In this document: in pieces, positions 32,646 through 43,638 of the stretch
Position numbering within the stretch: the stretch's first letter is position 1
How the letters are laid out: every line of letters begins with the position of its first letter
DNA from: Psoroptes ovis
Taxonomy: Eukaryota > Arthropoda > Arachnida > Sarcoptiformes > Psoroptidae
Length of the DNA stretch: 64,000 nucleotides
Direction of reading: 5' to 3'
Assembly (NCBI GenBank): GCA_002943765.1
Contig: PQWQ01000028.1
Coordinates: forward strand, 186,001 to 250,000
Translations under genes and position numbers: made by a program
The notes under the pieces: model-generated
Database searches by the model: none
What the model was told of the DNA's origin: nothing
What the model saw: only the letters and a program-made list of their open reading frames with translations

Positions 32646-33450
32646 TTTCAGATTGAATAAATAGATAAGTTTTTTTAATGAAATTTTTTCGATAGGAAAT
32701 GTAAAAAATTAAAATCAAATATTAAAATCTTCAAATGGCTATGCAAATGTGAATGATAGATGAACAAGTATAGAGTGTGAGTACATTGAATCGAAAATTT
32801 TCAATGTTAATTATTTTATTCGTTTGTTTGTTTCTTTAATTTGAAATTTCAAAAAAACAGACAACAAATTATATGAAAATAAAAATCAATGAATAATCAA
32901 TCAAAACTGATCGATTCAAGTTTAAATTTCAAATTATTTTATAAAAACATTCAATACATACATACATACACATCGGAAAAGTACATACAATCGCCAAATG
33001 CCCAATAGCTACATTGCGCACCTTGAATATTTTCCCATTATCAATCATCAATTGATTCCGATTAAAACTCGAATCAATTGGTTGAATTTATTCATAATCA
33101 TTATCAGTAACGGAATATGTCTTATGCAATACATCCATGTTAATAATACTAGGTCTAATGAATTCATATTTCAAACAAACAAACAAAAAAAAACCTCATT
33201 TATTACTCGATTTCAAATTGAAATGAAATAATTCAATCATCGGATGTTCTCACGAATAAAGCTGTAAAAGCTTTATGAAATAATGGAGTCATAAAATTTA
33301 TTAATTTGATATTTTTCTGTTCAAATTTAAATAAAAACAGTTATGTAAATAATTAGGAATTATAATTTGAAAATATGAATTTGTAAATTTTTTTTATCGT
33401 ATTAATTTCATTCTGTGATGAATTGGTGGAATTATTTTCGATTATTCGAT
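32646..33450. other. AT-rich spacer between DGAT1 start and SNAP29 end
   Basis: No gene is supported. The plus-strand frame at 32998-33231 has no family resemblance. A minus-strand AATAAA at 33297-33302 probably serves SNAP29; the right-hand part is presumably the DGAT1 promoter. Confidence 0.5.
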
Positions 33451-34263
33451 TTAACCTTTCAATATACGATTCATTTGTCTATTTTGATTTGTAACAGTAT
33501 CTTGTGCCTTCTCCGACTTGGTTGCAATCGTATCCAATAATTTATTTTGACTATCAATTTCATTGCCTAAACCTAATGCCAATTCTTTTAGACGACTTAT
33601 GCCCATACCCATTTCGATTAAATTATTATCCAATTGTTGATCAATTTCTTGTGAACGTAATTCATATGATGATAAATTTTTTGATTTATCAGGCATATTT
33701 GATTTATTTTCATTGTCATTATAATTAAAACTAACACGATTATCATTAATGATTGATGTATTTTTTGACATATTTTCTAATGTTTGCTGTAATTTATTAT
33801 CACTTGTTGATGTTGAAATTTTTTTCACTGCAGCCGGCTGCTGTTGTGCATTTTTTGCATCCGAATTCTTCGAAAACATATTCTTCAAACCACCAAACAT
33901 ACTTTTCATTGATGATATATGTTTTTGTGATACACGCATTATTGAATTGATTGAATCTAATTTTTCATTCACATTATCCAATTGTTCATGTTGATGTAAT
34001 AATTCTTCAGCTGTACTAATGCCAATTTTTTCCGTTTCATATATTAATCCTAATGAATTTTTCGTCGATTGTAATGTTTGTTCTTCGATACGACGTCGTT
34101 CTTCCAATAATTGTAAACGTTTATCAGCCAATGATGATGATGGTGATGATGCATCATTACCGGATAATAAATAACCTTTTGAACCTTGTTGTGGATGATT
34201 TAAAAATGTACTATCATCAATATCATCTTGAATGGTGGTACCGTTTCTCATTGAATAAGACAT
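33451..34263 (-). CDS. SNAP29: SNAP29-type Qbc SNARE
   Basis: A 270-aa single exon (human 258). The first SNARE helix (Qb) is around residues 50-115 (EEQTLQSTKNSLGLIYETEKIGISTAEELLHQHEQL) and the second (Qc) around 205-268 (LIEMGMGISRLKELALGLGNEIDSQNKLLDTI). The protein contains no cysteine, so the palmitoylated linker of SNAP25 is absent; this is the SNAP29 type. An N-terminal NPF motif is not seen, although NHP is present near residue 23. SNAP29 works in endosomal and Golgi fusion and, with syntaxin 17 and VAMP7/8, in autophagosome-lysosome fusion. Confidence 0.93.
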   Translation of the reverse strand: MSYSMRNGTTIQDDIDDSTFLNHPQQGSKGYLLSGNDASSPSSSLADKRLQLLEERRRIEEQTLQSTKNSLGLIYETEKIGISTAEELLHQHEQLDNVNEKLDSINSIMRVSQKHISSMKSMFGGLKNMFSKNSDAKNAQQQPAAVKKISTSTSDNKLQQTLENMSKNTSIINDNRVSFNYNDNENKSNMPDKSKNLSSYELRSQEIDQQLDNNLIEMGMGISRLKELALGLGNEIDSQNKLLDTIATKSEKAQDTVTNQNRQMNRILKG

Positions 34264-35036
34264 TTTTGAATTTTAAAGAAAAATTCAACAAATATTTTCT
34301 CCAATATTATGCAGAAAGATACAAGGAAAAAATTGTTCGAAAATACCACAATAATTTATATGTTTAAAAAATTTAAAAAAAACGATTAATAATATATGTA
34401 CAATGACAGAAGGATGTGAAATTAGACAAATGATGCAATTAAATAATTAAATAAATAAATTTCAATATGATCAATGGATAATAAATGATAAATAAAAACA
34501 ATTAAAAACAAACAATGATCGTTGTAAACATTAAAGCGAAAAAAACCTTCCCCTTTTTCAATTAGTTTTTTGATGACGACGCTCAAACTTTAAATCGAAT
34601 GTTTTTATGTTTTGTTGCATTTTAAAAATGAGAAATTCACAAAAAACGACTCGCAATTTTGTCAAACGCGCGAAATTTGAATTTGAAAAAATTTAGAAAA
34701 ATTGAAAAAACCCTTTCAAAAATATTAAAACAATTCGTCATGTTTCCTGGCTTAAAGATTTTGAATTTAATTTTTTTCATTAGTTTAATCCATTTAAAAT
34801 TGAGATTATGCACCCGTGATGAATAATAGAATTTTTGATCAATTCGTAGGTTTCTATATTTAGCATCTATTATGAGGTCATATTTTTTTTTCTAAGTTCT
34901 TTCGTTTATTTTCAAACGAATCACTGCCAGAATATTTTTCTCGAGTTTTTGTTTATTATTTTTTTCTTTATTCATTTATTCTTTGTCAGTGATTTGTGTT
35001 TTGTAATCACCATTGATTGCAATTAATTGTATCAAA
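34264..35036. promoter_or_regulatory. Divergent promoter region SNAP29 / Mextli
   Basis: No gene. It contains ACGCGCGAAATT at about 34666-34677; read on the minus strand this is a perfect E2F-type TTTCGCGC. The rest is AT-rich with no further motif that I can support. Confidence 0.4.
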
Positions 35037-36510
35037 ATGGATGAACATCAACAAGATCGACGTTCAAGCAGTAATATTGATGATATCGATATGTTTTCAT
35101 TATCAGATGAAAATTTAGGTAAATTTCAAAAAATATTGTAATAATGATTGTATTCTAAGCTTATTCTTTCTCCATTCAATAGCTGATCTACTAATAACAA
35201 AATACGATTATTTAGATTCATGTATTACGAATGAAAAATTTGATAAAGAATTATTCAGTAATTTAGTTATGATATTAAAATTTATATTAGAAAATGGTAA
35301 ACAATTAGATGAAAATATCAATTATCGAGAACAAATAAATATGTATTTTACATTATTCCGCAATATATTGCGCAATTATCTGAAATATTTACCCGAATCT
35401 ATCAATTTATTAATATTACGCTTGATCGAAATACGTGCAAGTAAATGGAAAATTAAATCTAATATTGAAGAATATTATATGAAAAAAATTGATAGATTAC
35501 AAGCTAATCAAGATGATAATAATAATAATAGCAATAATAATCGACAATCAAACATAAGACAATCAAAATCACATTCAGATATCTATAACAATATGACTAA
35601 AGATTTTGTTGCGCTGAATGATAGAAAAAATAATTCAACAAAAATGTTGAAAATGAATGCAAAAGGTGTTTATAAAGATGAAATCATTATCAATAATAGT
35701 GATTCAGGCAAAATAATGGGCATCAAAGGACGTCGTATACATATGATTGAAGAGATTAGCGATACAATTATTTCATTTCAAAAAGTATCACCAAACGCTA
35801 AAGATCGTACTTTGATCATATCTGGCTATAATGTTGATAATATTGAAAAAGCTAAAAATTTAATCGATACTACAATTAAAAAAAATGTATCACCGATACC
35901 TTTTGATCATGATCCTCATCATCATCATCAACATCAATCATCATTGAAAACGAATAATGATAGATTATCGAAATCATTATCATTAATATTAGCTGATCCA
36001 ATAACAAATGATAATGAATTTGATAGAAGTAAAAAGAGCTACATACAGAATCATCATCAATATGATCAATACACTTCTTCATATTCAAATAATTCATTTC
36101 AAAATTCATCAACAATGAATATTAGCAACAATAATCTCAACGATTCGTTGAGTGAAAATAAAAACACTTATCAATTCACATTGAAAAATGTAAACAATAA
36201 TAATGATAATAATTTACAAATCAAAATATCTGATCCATATGCTGGGAAAAAATTGGAACAATTTTTACTTGAACATAATTTTATTGATTTTTTAAATAAT
36301 GAAAATAAGATCGCGAAAACATCGAGACCATCAAATAATAATAATGGTCATAATAATAATAAATCATCATCAATAATACGATATGATCGTAATTTTTTAC
36401 TTAGTTTACGTGAAAAAGCTAATCAATTCGATGTGCGTATGTTGAATGATATTAAATCGAAACAAGAATCATTGTTGCGTTTTCAATTAGATCAATGGCG
36501 TAATGAATGA
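35037..36510 (+). CDS. mxt: Mextli-like eIF4E-binding translation factor (MIF4G + KH)
   Basis: Two exons (35037-35118, 35183-36510, phase 1) encode 469 aa. After a short acidic N-terminus, a MIF4G-like helical domain spans about residues 28-135 (LVMILKFILENGKQL, NILRNYLKYLPESINLLILRLIEIRASKWK). A KH domain lies at about 188-262 with the GxxG loop GIKG followed by RRIHMIEEIS. A C-terminal segment YDRNFLLSL at about residue 428 fits the eIF4E-binding consensus Y-x4-L-hydrophobic. This MIF4G, KH, eIF4E-motif order is that of Drosophila Mextli, an RNA-binding eIF4E partner linked to germline stem cells. Asn/Ser/His-rich linkers separate the parts. A poly(A) signal AATAAA overlaps the last base of the stop (36510-36515). 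Confidence 0.85.
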
Positions 36511-36533
36511 ATAAATAATTTGTTTTGTTACGT

Positions 36534-39500
36534 TTAAAATACAAAACGTTCATCAATCAATGTTTTTTCAATTAAATTTTTACGATAAAATTTTTTATAT
36601 AAATTTTGTATAAACTATAATAAAAAGAGAAATTTCTAATAAATAAATGAGGGTGAAATCAAAGACATTGAATTACTTACAATCGATATCAAATAAGTTA
36701 AGAGTGAATCAATAAAAAAATTTTCGGTGAAAAAATCAATCATAATGAAAATGATTAATTCAAATATGATTAATGTTGATGTTTCGATGCCGAAAAATAA
36801 TACATTTTCAAATTGATAATTGCTGTCTGTGATTTGGAAGAAAATCAAAATTAATTTCCTTAGAATTTAATAGAATATAAATACCATTGTAAAAATAACC
36901 AATCCCCTGTGAAACAGATGCCGATTCATAATCAAACATTGATTCCATTGATGTTTTATCTTGTATACGATAATCAGCTTTATCCAACATGTGTGCAATG
37001 AAATTTATCAGATAATTATTAATTTGAACATATGTTGATACTAATCTGGATTTATCTGAATTAATTTGTAATTTTTCTTTTGATTTTATTTGCTGTTGAT
37101 GTATTGGTTGATGCAGATTTGAATAATATTCATTCAAATTATCATATATTATGATCGGCAAGTAGATTTCAAATATTTGATTATCAGTATTTGGTGATAG
37201 GCCACGTTTCGAGCAAAGATCATATTCTTCCATATCTAATTGACGATACATTTCCAACATGTTCACATCGCTATGTCCATGTGGTGATATACCATGTATG
37301 TAGTAGCCATATTTTTTGTAATGCAAGCAGAATACACTTATCTTTGTTATTGGATAGATCAAAAATTGAAAATTAAATGATAACGAAAATGATTTGAAAT
37401 GATACTTACATTACAAATTGAACAAAGATCAATAAATTCATTGAATTGATTATAAATGAAATTTTCTTTGAATATTTTTACATAAAAATATTGAATCAAA
37501 ATCAAAAGTAAATATATCGATATCGTGGTTATTATACGTATTAAAAATGAATCTTGAATTTCATTCAAATATTCTTGATCATTTTGCAATGAATTTAAAT
37601 GTGATTGTGGTGATGATTTGTAAAATTTTTTAAACATTTCCATATTTAATATTAGCGACAATAATATTAAATGTAATTCAATATTCAAACGACGTTTAGT
37701 TGATAATTTTAACCATTCATTTATGATCAATATATTACGCCATATAATTACATTATTATTATTCAATGAACCATTTTTCATTTTTCTTGTAGAATCTTTG
37801 CTTATATTATCTGATAATCTTGGCGATATTTTACGTTTGTTGTTTGTGCTATCTGAATCATTTTGAAGTTGTTGTTTAGGATTTTCCCAATCAATAAAAA
37901 ATAGGGTAAACGATGTAATTTCATATAATCGTTTGATTATTTCAATAAGTTTACACACGAATATAATGCAAAAATAGTAATAAAATTGTAGCTGTGTTTC
38001 AATGTTGAACAACAATGTACGTTTCACTGATTGGAATTTATATAATAGTATACGATTTAAAATAAACACGAATAACATGAATGCTACAATATTTGAAAAC
38101 GATATAATAATATAATTCAGAAATATAAATGATGTATTAATGATTCTTATTCGATCATAATCAATATCATTACAACGATTCATCGATGTCCATGTGCGAA
38201 ATGATGACCATATTATTGATAATAATAATGAAAATGTTATTAAAAATATATTGAAATCAATGATTGAATCATTTTCATTATTTATTCGATAATTAACAAT
38301 GAATTCTGTTTGAATATTATCTTGATCATCATGAATCGATAATCTATCATAATCAATTTGGATTTCAATGTGTAATGTTTTTACATTTGATTCATGATCA
38401 TCAATAATAACATTTAATTCAACATTTTTAGCATAAACAATGAATTTTGATTCAAATATCTTGGAATTAGATAAGAAGAAACGATTTAAATTTTTTACAA
38501 CAAATTGCTGATCATCATCATTATCATTATAATTGAATATAATTGGACGCAATCGATTATCAGATGATAATATGAATAATTGATAGAAATAATCTTTCTG
38601 ATCTTGGAAGCTGTCGAAAAATTCTTTCATGTTTTTACTATTCCATCGACATTTCTTAGCATAATGTAAACCAAATAATAAATATTTATGATTAAACACT
38701 TGATTATGACAATAAAATAATTCATTCAAATATATTGATTGATATTTATTCAATGATCCATTTAAATTTAAACGAAATTGTATTAAATTGATTACATCAT
38801 TTGTATGATAATAATAATGACTATTTGAATTATGAGCTTGATTCGTTTCCGTTGGCTTATCGATGTTTATATCGAAATTCATTATTTGTTCAATATTTTC
38901 CAATTCATTACATATATCGTAATCATTGACGATTATATTTTGCATCTTACCAATGTACGCTACGGTACATAGATTGATTAAATATTGGCATGCACTCTGA
39001 TTATATTGTTGATGACAATTATAAACTAATCAGGGCGAGATTTGTTTGAAATTTCATTCAAAACTAAAGATTTGTTCAAAACTTACTTGCAGGACGTATT
39101 GAATCATAAATGAATTGCGAAATAAAATCATCATTTATTGTTTCAATCGTTGAATATGATCGCAATTTTTCCGCAGAAATCAATTGATTTTTTGGCAAAC
39201 AAATTCCATTTTCAATTTTATGTGTCAATTTTGGACAATTACATTCATCTGAATGATTATTGTTATTGTTATTATTATGCAGATAAAATGATATGTGACA
39301 ATCATTGCGAGGACATTGTGAACAGATCGATATACATCTTAATTGATCATTCAATAATAATACTTCATAATTTTCTTCATTGCTGCTGCTATTGTTATCG
39401 GTGCATGAACATGAATAGTTTAAAATATTTAAACACATTTCACATTTCATTGTCAATGTATTGAAATAACTTTTATTTTTACCATTTAAACATTGATTAG

Positions 39501-39585
39501 GATGTATAAAATTTTTCATGGAAAATATTGATAGATTATTGGCTAAAATAATCATTATAATCAGTGAAAGGGTATGAAATGCCAT
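36534..39585 (-). CDS. TMEM67: Meckelin (TMEM67), ciliary transition-zone protein
   Basis: Five exons on the minus strand (39585-39087, 39025-37410, 37341-36885, 36826-36681, 36614-36534; phases 1, 0, 1, 0) encode 932 aa (human 995). A signal peptide and a Cys-rich N-terminus (C-x2-C pairs in CEMCLNILNYSCSC and CSQCPRNDC) are followed by a large ectodomain. Family blocks are LFFIDWENPK, FIDLCSICNISVFCLHYKKYGYYIHG, HGHSDVNMLEMYRQL, CSKRGLSPNT, FFIDSLLTYL and the C-terminus LIEKTLIDERFVF. Several membrane segments lie between residues about 400 and 750. Exon 2 reads straight through a GT-AG-like spot near 38946, so I keep it whole. In animals meckelin sits at the ciliary transition zone and binds Wnt-pathway receptors. 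Confidence 0.95.
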
Positions 39586-39940
39586 TTTATCAGGTCTTTA
39601 AAGGGTATTCAATTTTTAAAATAATTTGAATGGAATTTTTTTTAAGCTAAAATCAATCAAATATTCAATAATTAGAGAAAATTCAGGTAAAAAGTGAGAA
39701 AAATATAATAATTAGATTTTTAAAAGTTGCCATGGTAACAATTTTCAAAAAAATCTTCAAATAATTCCGGGATCTCAAATGATAATATTGAAATGTGTGT
39801 CAAAATATACCCATGGAATATGTGATGACGCCCATAGAATTCAAATGCATATTTCAGTGGAAGATCGGATAATTAGGACGGTCCATTGATTGATTGGGCA
39901 AAAATGATGATCACAATTTCTCTCAAAATCATCAGATTTT
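39586..39940. other. Meckelin upstream spacer
   Basis: 355 bp of AT-rich DNA holding the meckelin promoter and the 3' region of the next minus-strand gene. I see no gene or clear motif. Confidence 0.4.
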
Positions 39941-40447
39941 TCAGCTTTCACGTAATTCATTTTCGAGATTATCATCCAATGTTGAATTTTGCGGAATCGG
40001 TTCACATTTATGCCATTGTAATGTTGTCAATGAACATAATGAATTCAATGAACGTAGTTCCATTTCAAATTTATCCAATGAATTCATACCGCATAAAAAT
40101 ATAATATAAGGAAATATACAACGTTCATATTTGATAATGTTACAACATAATTTAATACTATAATCACTGTCATCGATTAATAATTGTTCATGTAACGATT
40201 CAAAACATTTACTGACTAAACGGAAATTTTTTGTCAACGTTTGCAAGCAACCATCATCGATACAACCTTCGATTAATATTGATGGATTTTTCGATGTTGA
40301 TGCTGATTGTTGATGCTGTTGGTGCTGATGCTGTTGATTGGATTGATAATGTTGTAATTGTAATGAAAATATTGATTCAGTTAAAAAACTGAACCAACAA
40401 ATGTTGATCAACAATAAAACAATTCGGTTGTTGCTGTTGTTATTCAT
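39941..40447 (-). CDS. Secreted Cys-rich orphan protein, 168 aa
   Basis: A single exon. The signal peptide lies at about residues 8-28 (VLLLINICWFSFLTESIFS). A Gln/His run at 33-48 is followed by a compact domain with nine cysteines at about residues 62, 67, 81, 101, 102, 110, 119, 138 and 148, including a CC pair. The odd number suggests one free Cys or a disulfide dimer. The spacing does not match Kazal, EGF or knottin folds; it faintly recalls nematode and arthropod DUF19-type secreted domains, but I would not assign it. Divergent from FCP1. Confidence 0.68.
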   Translation of the reverse strand: MNNNSNNRIVLLLINICWFSFLTESIFSLQLQHYQSNQQHQHQQHQQSASTSKNPSILIEGCIDDGCLQTLTKNFRLVSKCFESLHEQLLIDDSDYSIKLCCNIIKYERCIFPYIIFLCGMNSLDKFEMELRSLNSLCSLTTLQWHKCEPIPQNSTLDDNLENELRES

Positions 40448-40844
40448 TTTATGGCTGGATGTTTAATGAGTAAAATTTTGCGTAAAATTTTTGAAAATTA
40501 TTCAAAAAAATATCCCAGGATTACGAAATCCATGGAACTGAATTAAGTATTCAAATCATGTAGATCAGTGATTCAAAAAAAAAAAAAATTTGAAAAAAAA
40601 TTCAAAAATTGCAACACTTGCAACGTATAAACTTGTTGTCGAAAAAAAAAAATTTTGGTTAAAAAAATCTGGTTTTTTTCATTAATTATTTTCGCATCAA
40701 TTAATTTGTTATTATCTGAAAATTTATTGTATAAAATCATCTGTAAATTTTTTCTATCTTTGCAAATAATAATTCATTCTGATGCATTAACATTTCATGT
40801 TCATATTATTCATTTAATTTCATTCAATTTAATGTATATTCCAA
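40448..40844. other. Divergent promoter between orphan secreted gene and FCP1
   Basis: 397 bp, AT-rich. The plus-strand frame at 40655-40882 is hydrophobic low complexity overlapping the FCP1 start and is not supported as a gene. Confidence 0.45.
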
Positions 40845-43250
40845 ATGATAATCAAAAAAGAAATGTCATCAAATGTTCATAATGATAATAATAATGGTAA
40901 TTTATTTAAATATGATAATAAATCTACGATAATATTATTGAAATGGAAAGTGAAACCTGGTTTCGTTATCAATCAAAATCCATTCGTATTGTTTACATAC
41001 CGTGAAAATGGTGTCAATGTAAATAATAATGAAAATAATGATAATAATAATAATAATCAAAATAATAATCAACAGCAAACAATAAATGTTGAACAAAAAT
41101 ATAAAATAACTAAAAATGGTATTATTGTTAAAAAATTATTAAAACAAAATGGAGACACTGTCAAATTCAATGATAATCTATTTGAATATGAATTATGTAA
41201 ACATCCAACTTTGATGAAAGATTTATGTGCTGTTTGTGGTGTGAATATTAGTAAATTTGATACGAATGAACAACGTAAAATTGTTGCCAACACTAATGTT
41301 TCAATGGTACATTCGATACCAGAATTAAGAGTGACGAAAGAAATTGCTGAAGATTTAGGACGTGCTGATGAAGAACGGCTATTGAAATATCGTAAACTTG
41401 TTTTATTAGTCGATTTAGATCAAACGATTGTACATTCAACCAATCAAAATATACCGAATGATTTGAGTGATGAAATTTATCATTATCAATTGTATGGTAC
41501 AAATTCACCATGGTATCATACAAAATTTCGACCATATATGAATGAATTTTTAGATGAAATATCTAAATATTATGAATTACATATTTGTACATTTGGTGCT
41601 AGACGTTATGCGCATCATATTGCACATTTGATTGATCCTAAATGTAAATATTTCCCCAAAGATCGTATTCTATCACGTGACGAATTTTTTGACCCAAGAT
41701 CTAAAACTGGTAATATGAAATCATTATTTCCATGCGGTGATTCAATGGTATGCATTATTGATGATCGTATAGATGTTTGGAATTATTCACCGAATGTTGT
41801 ACAAGTGAAACCATATATTTGCTTCAAAACTGATGACATCAATGCACCGGAAAAAATTAATATTGGTTTTGAAAATATTAAAAAAGTCAAGAAAATTGAT
41901 GATAATTCATCAGATGGTTCTAAAGATGAAATTAATGATCAAAATAAAACAAAATCTGAAGAAGATAAAGATAAGGAATTGAAAACAAATATGAAACCTG
42001 AATCTGATAATAATAACATTGAAATGGAAGAACAAAAAGAATTGAATGAAAATGATAAAAGTGATAAAGATGATGACAGCAAACCTCATGAAACAGAATG
42101 TAAAGATGATGAAAATGAAGAGTCTAAAAAATCTAAAGAATTAAAAGATGAAATAAGAAAAGAATATGAAAACATATTAGATGATCAAGATGATTATTTA
42201 TTATATTTGAAAAGTATTTTGATTAAAATACATAAAAAATTTTATGAAGAATATGATGAAAGATTAAAGTATCGTTGTGAAGGTGAAGAAATATTGATTC
42301 CTGATTTGAAAATAATAATACCCACCGTTCGAAGAGCTGTATTACATTCAATTAACATTGTATTCAGTGGAGTAATAGCAACGAATACATCACCTGAATC
42401 GAATCGTTATTATCGTTTAGCTGAATCACTTGGTGCTATCATCACCAATGATATCATTTTAAATGGTTCACCACGAACAACTCATTTGATTGCAGCTAAA
42501 TGGGGAACTGTAAAAGTGAATAAATGTTTAAAATATAAACATATCAAAATTGTAACACCAGATTGGCTTATAGCATGTGCTGATCGATGGGAAAGGGTTG
42601 ATGAAGAATTATATCTACTTACCAAAGATACTGTCTACAATATCAATGAAAAAACTGATATTAAAAAAGTACATTATGAATCATTTCGTATTCCAGCAGA
42701 CAACAATAGACCCATGCCGCGATCATCTCAGCCATCATCAAAATCTTCACCATCAACATCCACTGAAAATTCAGCAACAATGCTTGAATTATCACCATTA
42801 TCAAATTTCAGTATGAATGATCTCGATGATATGGGTAAAGAAGTGGAAGATGCTTGTAGCGAAAGTAGTGATGATGATGACGATGATAATGAAATTGATG
42901 AAAAATCAAATTATAATCGAATGGACAATGATGACGACGATGATGATGATGATGATAATGGTTATGATGATGATGAATATCCAAAAGGATGGAATAAAAA
43001 TAATACAACTAACAACAAAGCAAATAGCAACAATAGATTTAAAGCTGAAAATGAAAAACGTGGTTGTAAAAGGAGTGCTGATGAATTTGATCAAGAAGAT
43101 AATGATGATGATGACGATAATTCAAGAATGGAAAATGATTTAGATTTATCTGAAGATTCATCATCATCATCATCATCAAATCAATCGATTGGATCGGTTG
43201 ATGAAGAAATGGCTGCAGCATTAGAAAAAGAATTTTTCAATTCTTCATAA
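40845..43250 (+). CDS. CTDP1: RNA polymerase II CTD phosphatase FCP1
   Basis: An 801-aa single exon (human 961). It begins with a biotinyl/lipoyl-like beta domain (about residues 28-110: ILLKWKVKPGFVINQNPFVLF). The FCPH catalytic domain follows with the DxDxT motif: Asp190, Asp192 and Thr194 in LVDLDQTIVHST. Further catalytic-fold blocks are KFRPYMNEFLDEIS, TFGARRYAHHIAHLIDP and CIIDDRIDVWNYSPN. An acidic Lys/Glu/Asp linker separates this from a BRCT domain (about 495-592: VFSGVIATNTSPES, TPDWLIACADRWERVDE). The very acidic C-terminus, with EMAAALEKEFFNS at the end, is like the TFIIF-binding tail. FCP1 dephosphorylates CTD Ser2 and recycles Pol II. Poly(A) signal at 43374-43379. Confidence 0.96.
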   Translation: MIIKKEMSSNVHNDNNNGNLFKYDNKSTIILLKWKVKPGFVINQNPFVLFTYRENGVNVNNNENNDNNNNNQNNNQQQTINVEQKYKITKNGIIVKKLLKQNGDTVKFNDNLFEYELCKHPTLMKDLCAVCGVNISKFDTNEQRKIVANTNVSMVHSIPELRVTKEIAEDLGRADEERLLKYRKLVLLVDLDQTIVHSTNQNIPNDLSDEIYHYQLYGTNSPWYHTKFRPYMNEFLDEISKYYELHICTFGARRYAHHIAHLIDPKCKYFPKDRILSRDEFFDPRSKTGNMKSLFPCGDSMVCIIDDRIDVWNYSPNVVQVKPYICFKTDDINAPEKINIGFENIKKVKKIDDNSSDGSKDEINDQNKTKSEEDKDKELKTNMKPESDNNNIEMEEQKELNENDKSDKDDDSKPHETECKDDENEESKKSKELKDEIRKEYENILDDQDDYLLYLKSILIKIHKKFYEEYDERLKYRCEGEEILIPDLKIIIPTVRRAVLHSINIVFSGVIATNTSPESNRYYRLAESLGAIITNDIILNGSPRTTHLIAAKWGTVKVNKCLKYKHIKIVTPDWLIACADRWERVDEELYLLTKDTVYNINEKTDIKKVHYESFRIPADNNRPMPRSSQPSSKSSPSTSTENSATMLELSPLSNFSMNDLDDMGKEVEDACSESSDDDDDDNEIDEKSNYNRMDNDDDDDDDDDNGYDDDEYPKGWNKNNTTNNKANSNNRFKAENEKRGCKRSADEFDQEDNDDDDDNSRMENDLDLSEDSSSSSSSNQSIGSVDEEMAAALEKEFFNSS

Positions 43251-43638
43251 AAAAAATCGATTCTTTGATCTTCAAATTTTTTTTCTCTCTGTTTGTTCAT
43301 CATTTGAATTGAATTGAATCACAATCATTGCTAATTTATCACTTTTTTTCCCTCATATTTTGTTTTTGTGTAAAATAAATTCAAATCATTGAATTAATTC
43401 AAAAATCTTGAAAAAAAAAATTTCAAAAATTTTTCTAAAAATCTTTAGCTGTTTTGGGTTAAAATAGCCGATTGAAATGAATCAGCATTTTGACTATTTT
43501 TCTCGATCAACATTTCATTGTTTTTGTGGCTATAATTCAGTGGTAAATGCCAATTTGACTTTTCAAAAAATTCATATTTCCAAAGCTGTTTTATATAAAT
43601 TTCAAATAATTTGAAGAAGAATCTGCAATTTAAAAAAA
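43251..43638. other. Spacer between FCP1 and PSMD7
   Basis: FCP1 3' UTR and PSMD7 promoter, both on the plus strand. The minus-strand frame at 43445-43672 is not supported. Confidence 0.45.

Noticed and set aside
38930..38950. A GT-AG-like donor in the meckelin second exon (TTGGTAAGATG).
   Set aside because: Reading through keeps the frame and gives plausible meckelin sequence (ACQYLINLC then MQNIIV); no matching acceptor in phase is needed.
40655..40882. Hydrophobic frame with signal-peptide look before FCP1.
   Set aside because: It is AT-rich, overlaps the FCP1 start in another frame and has no conserved feature; probably 5' UTR.
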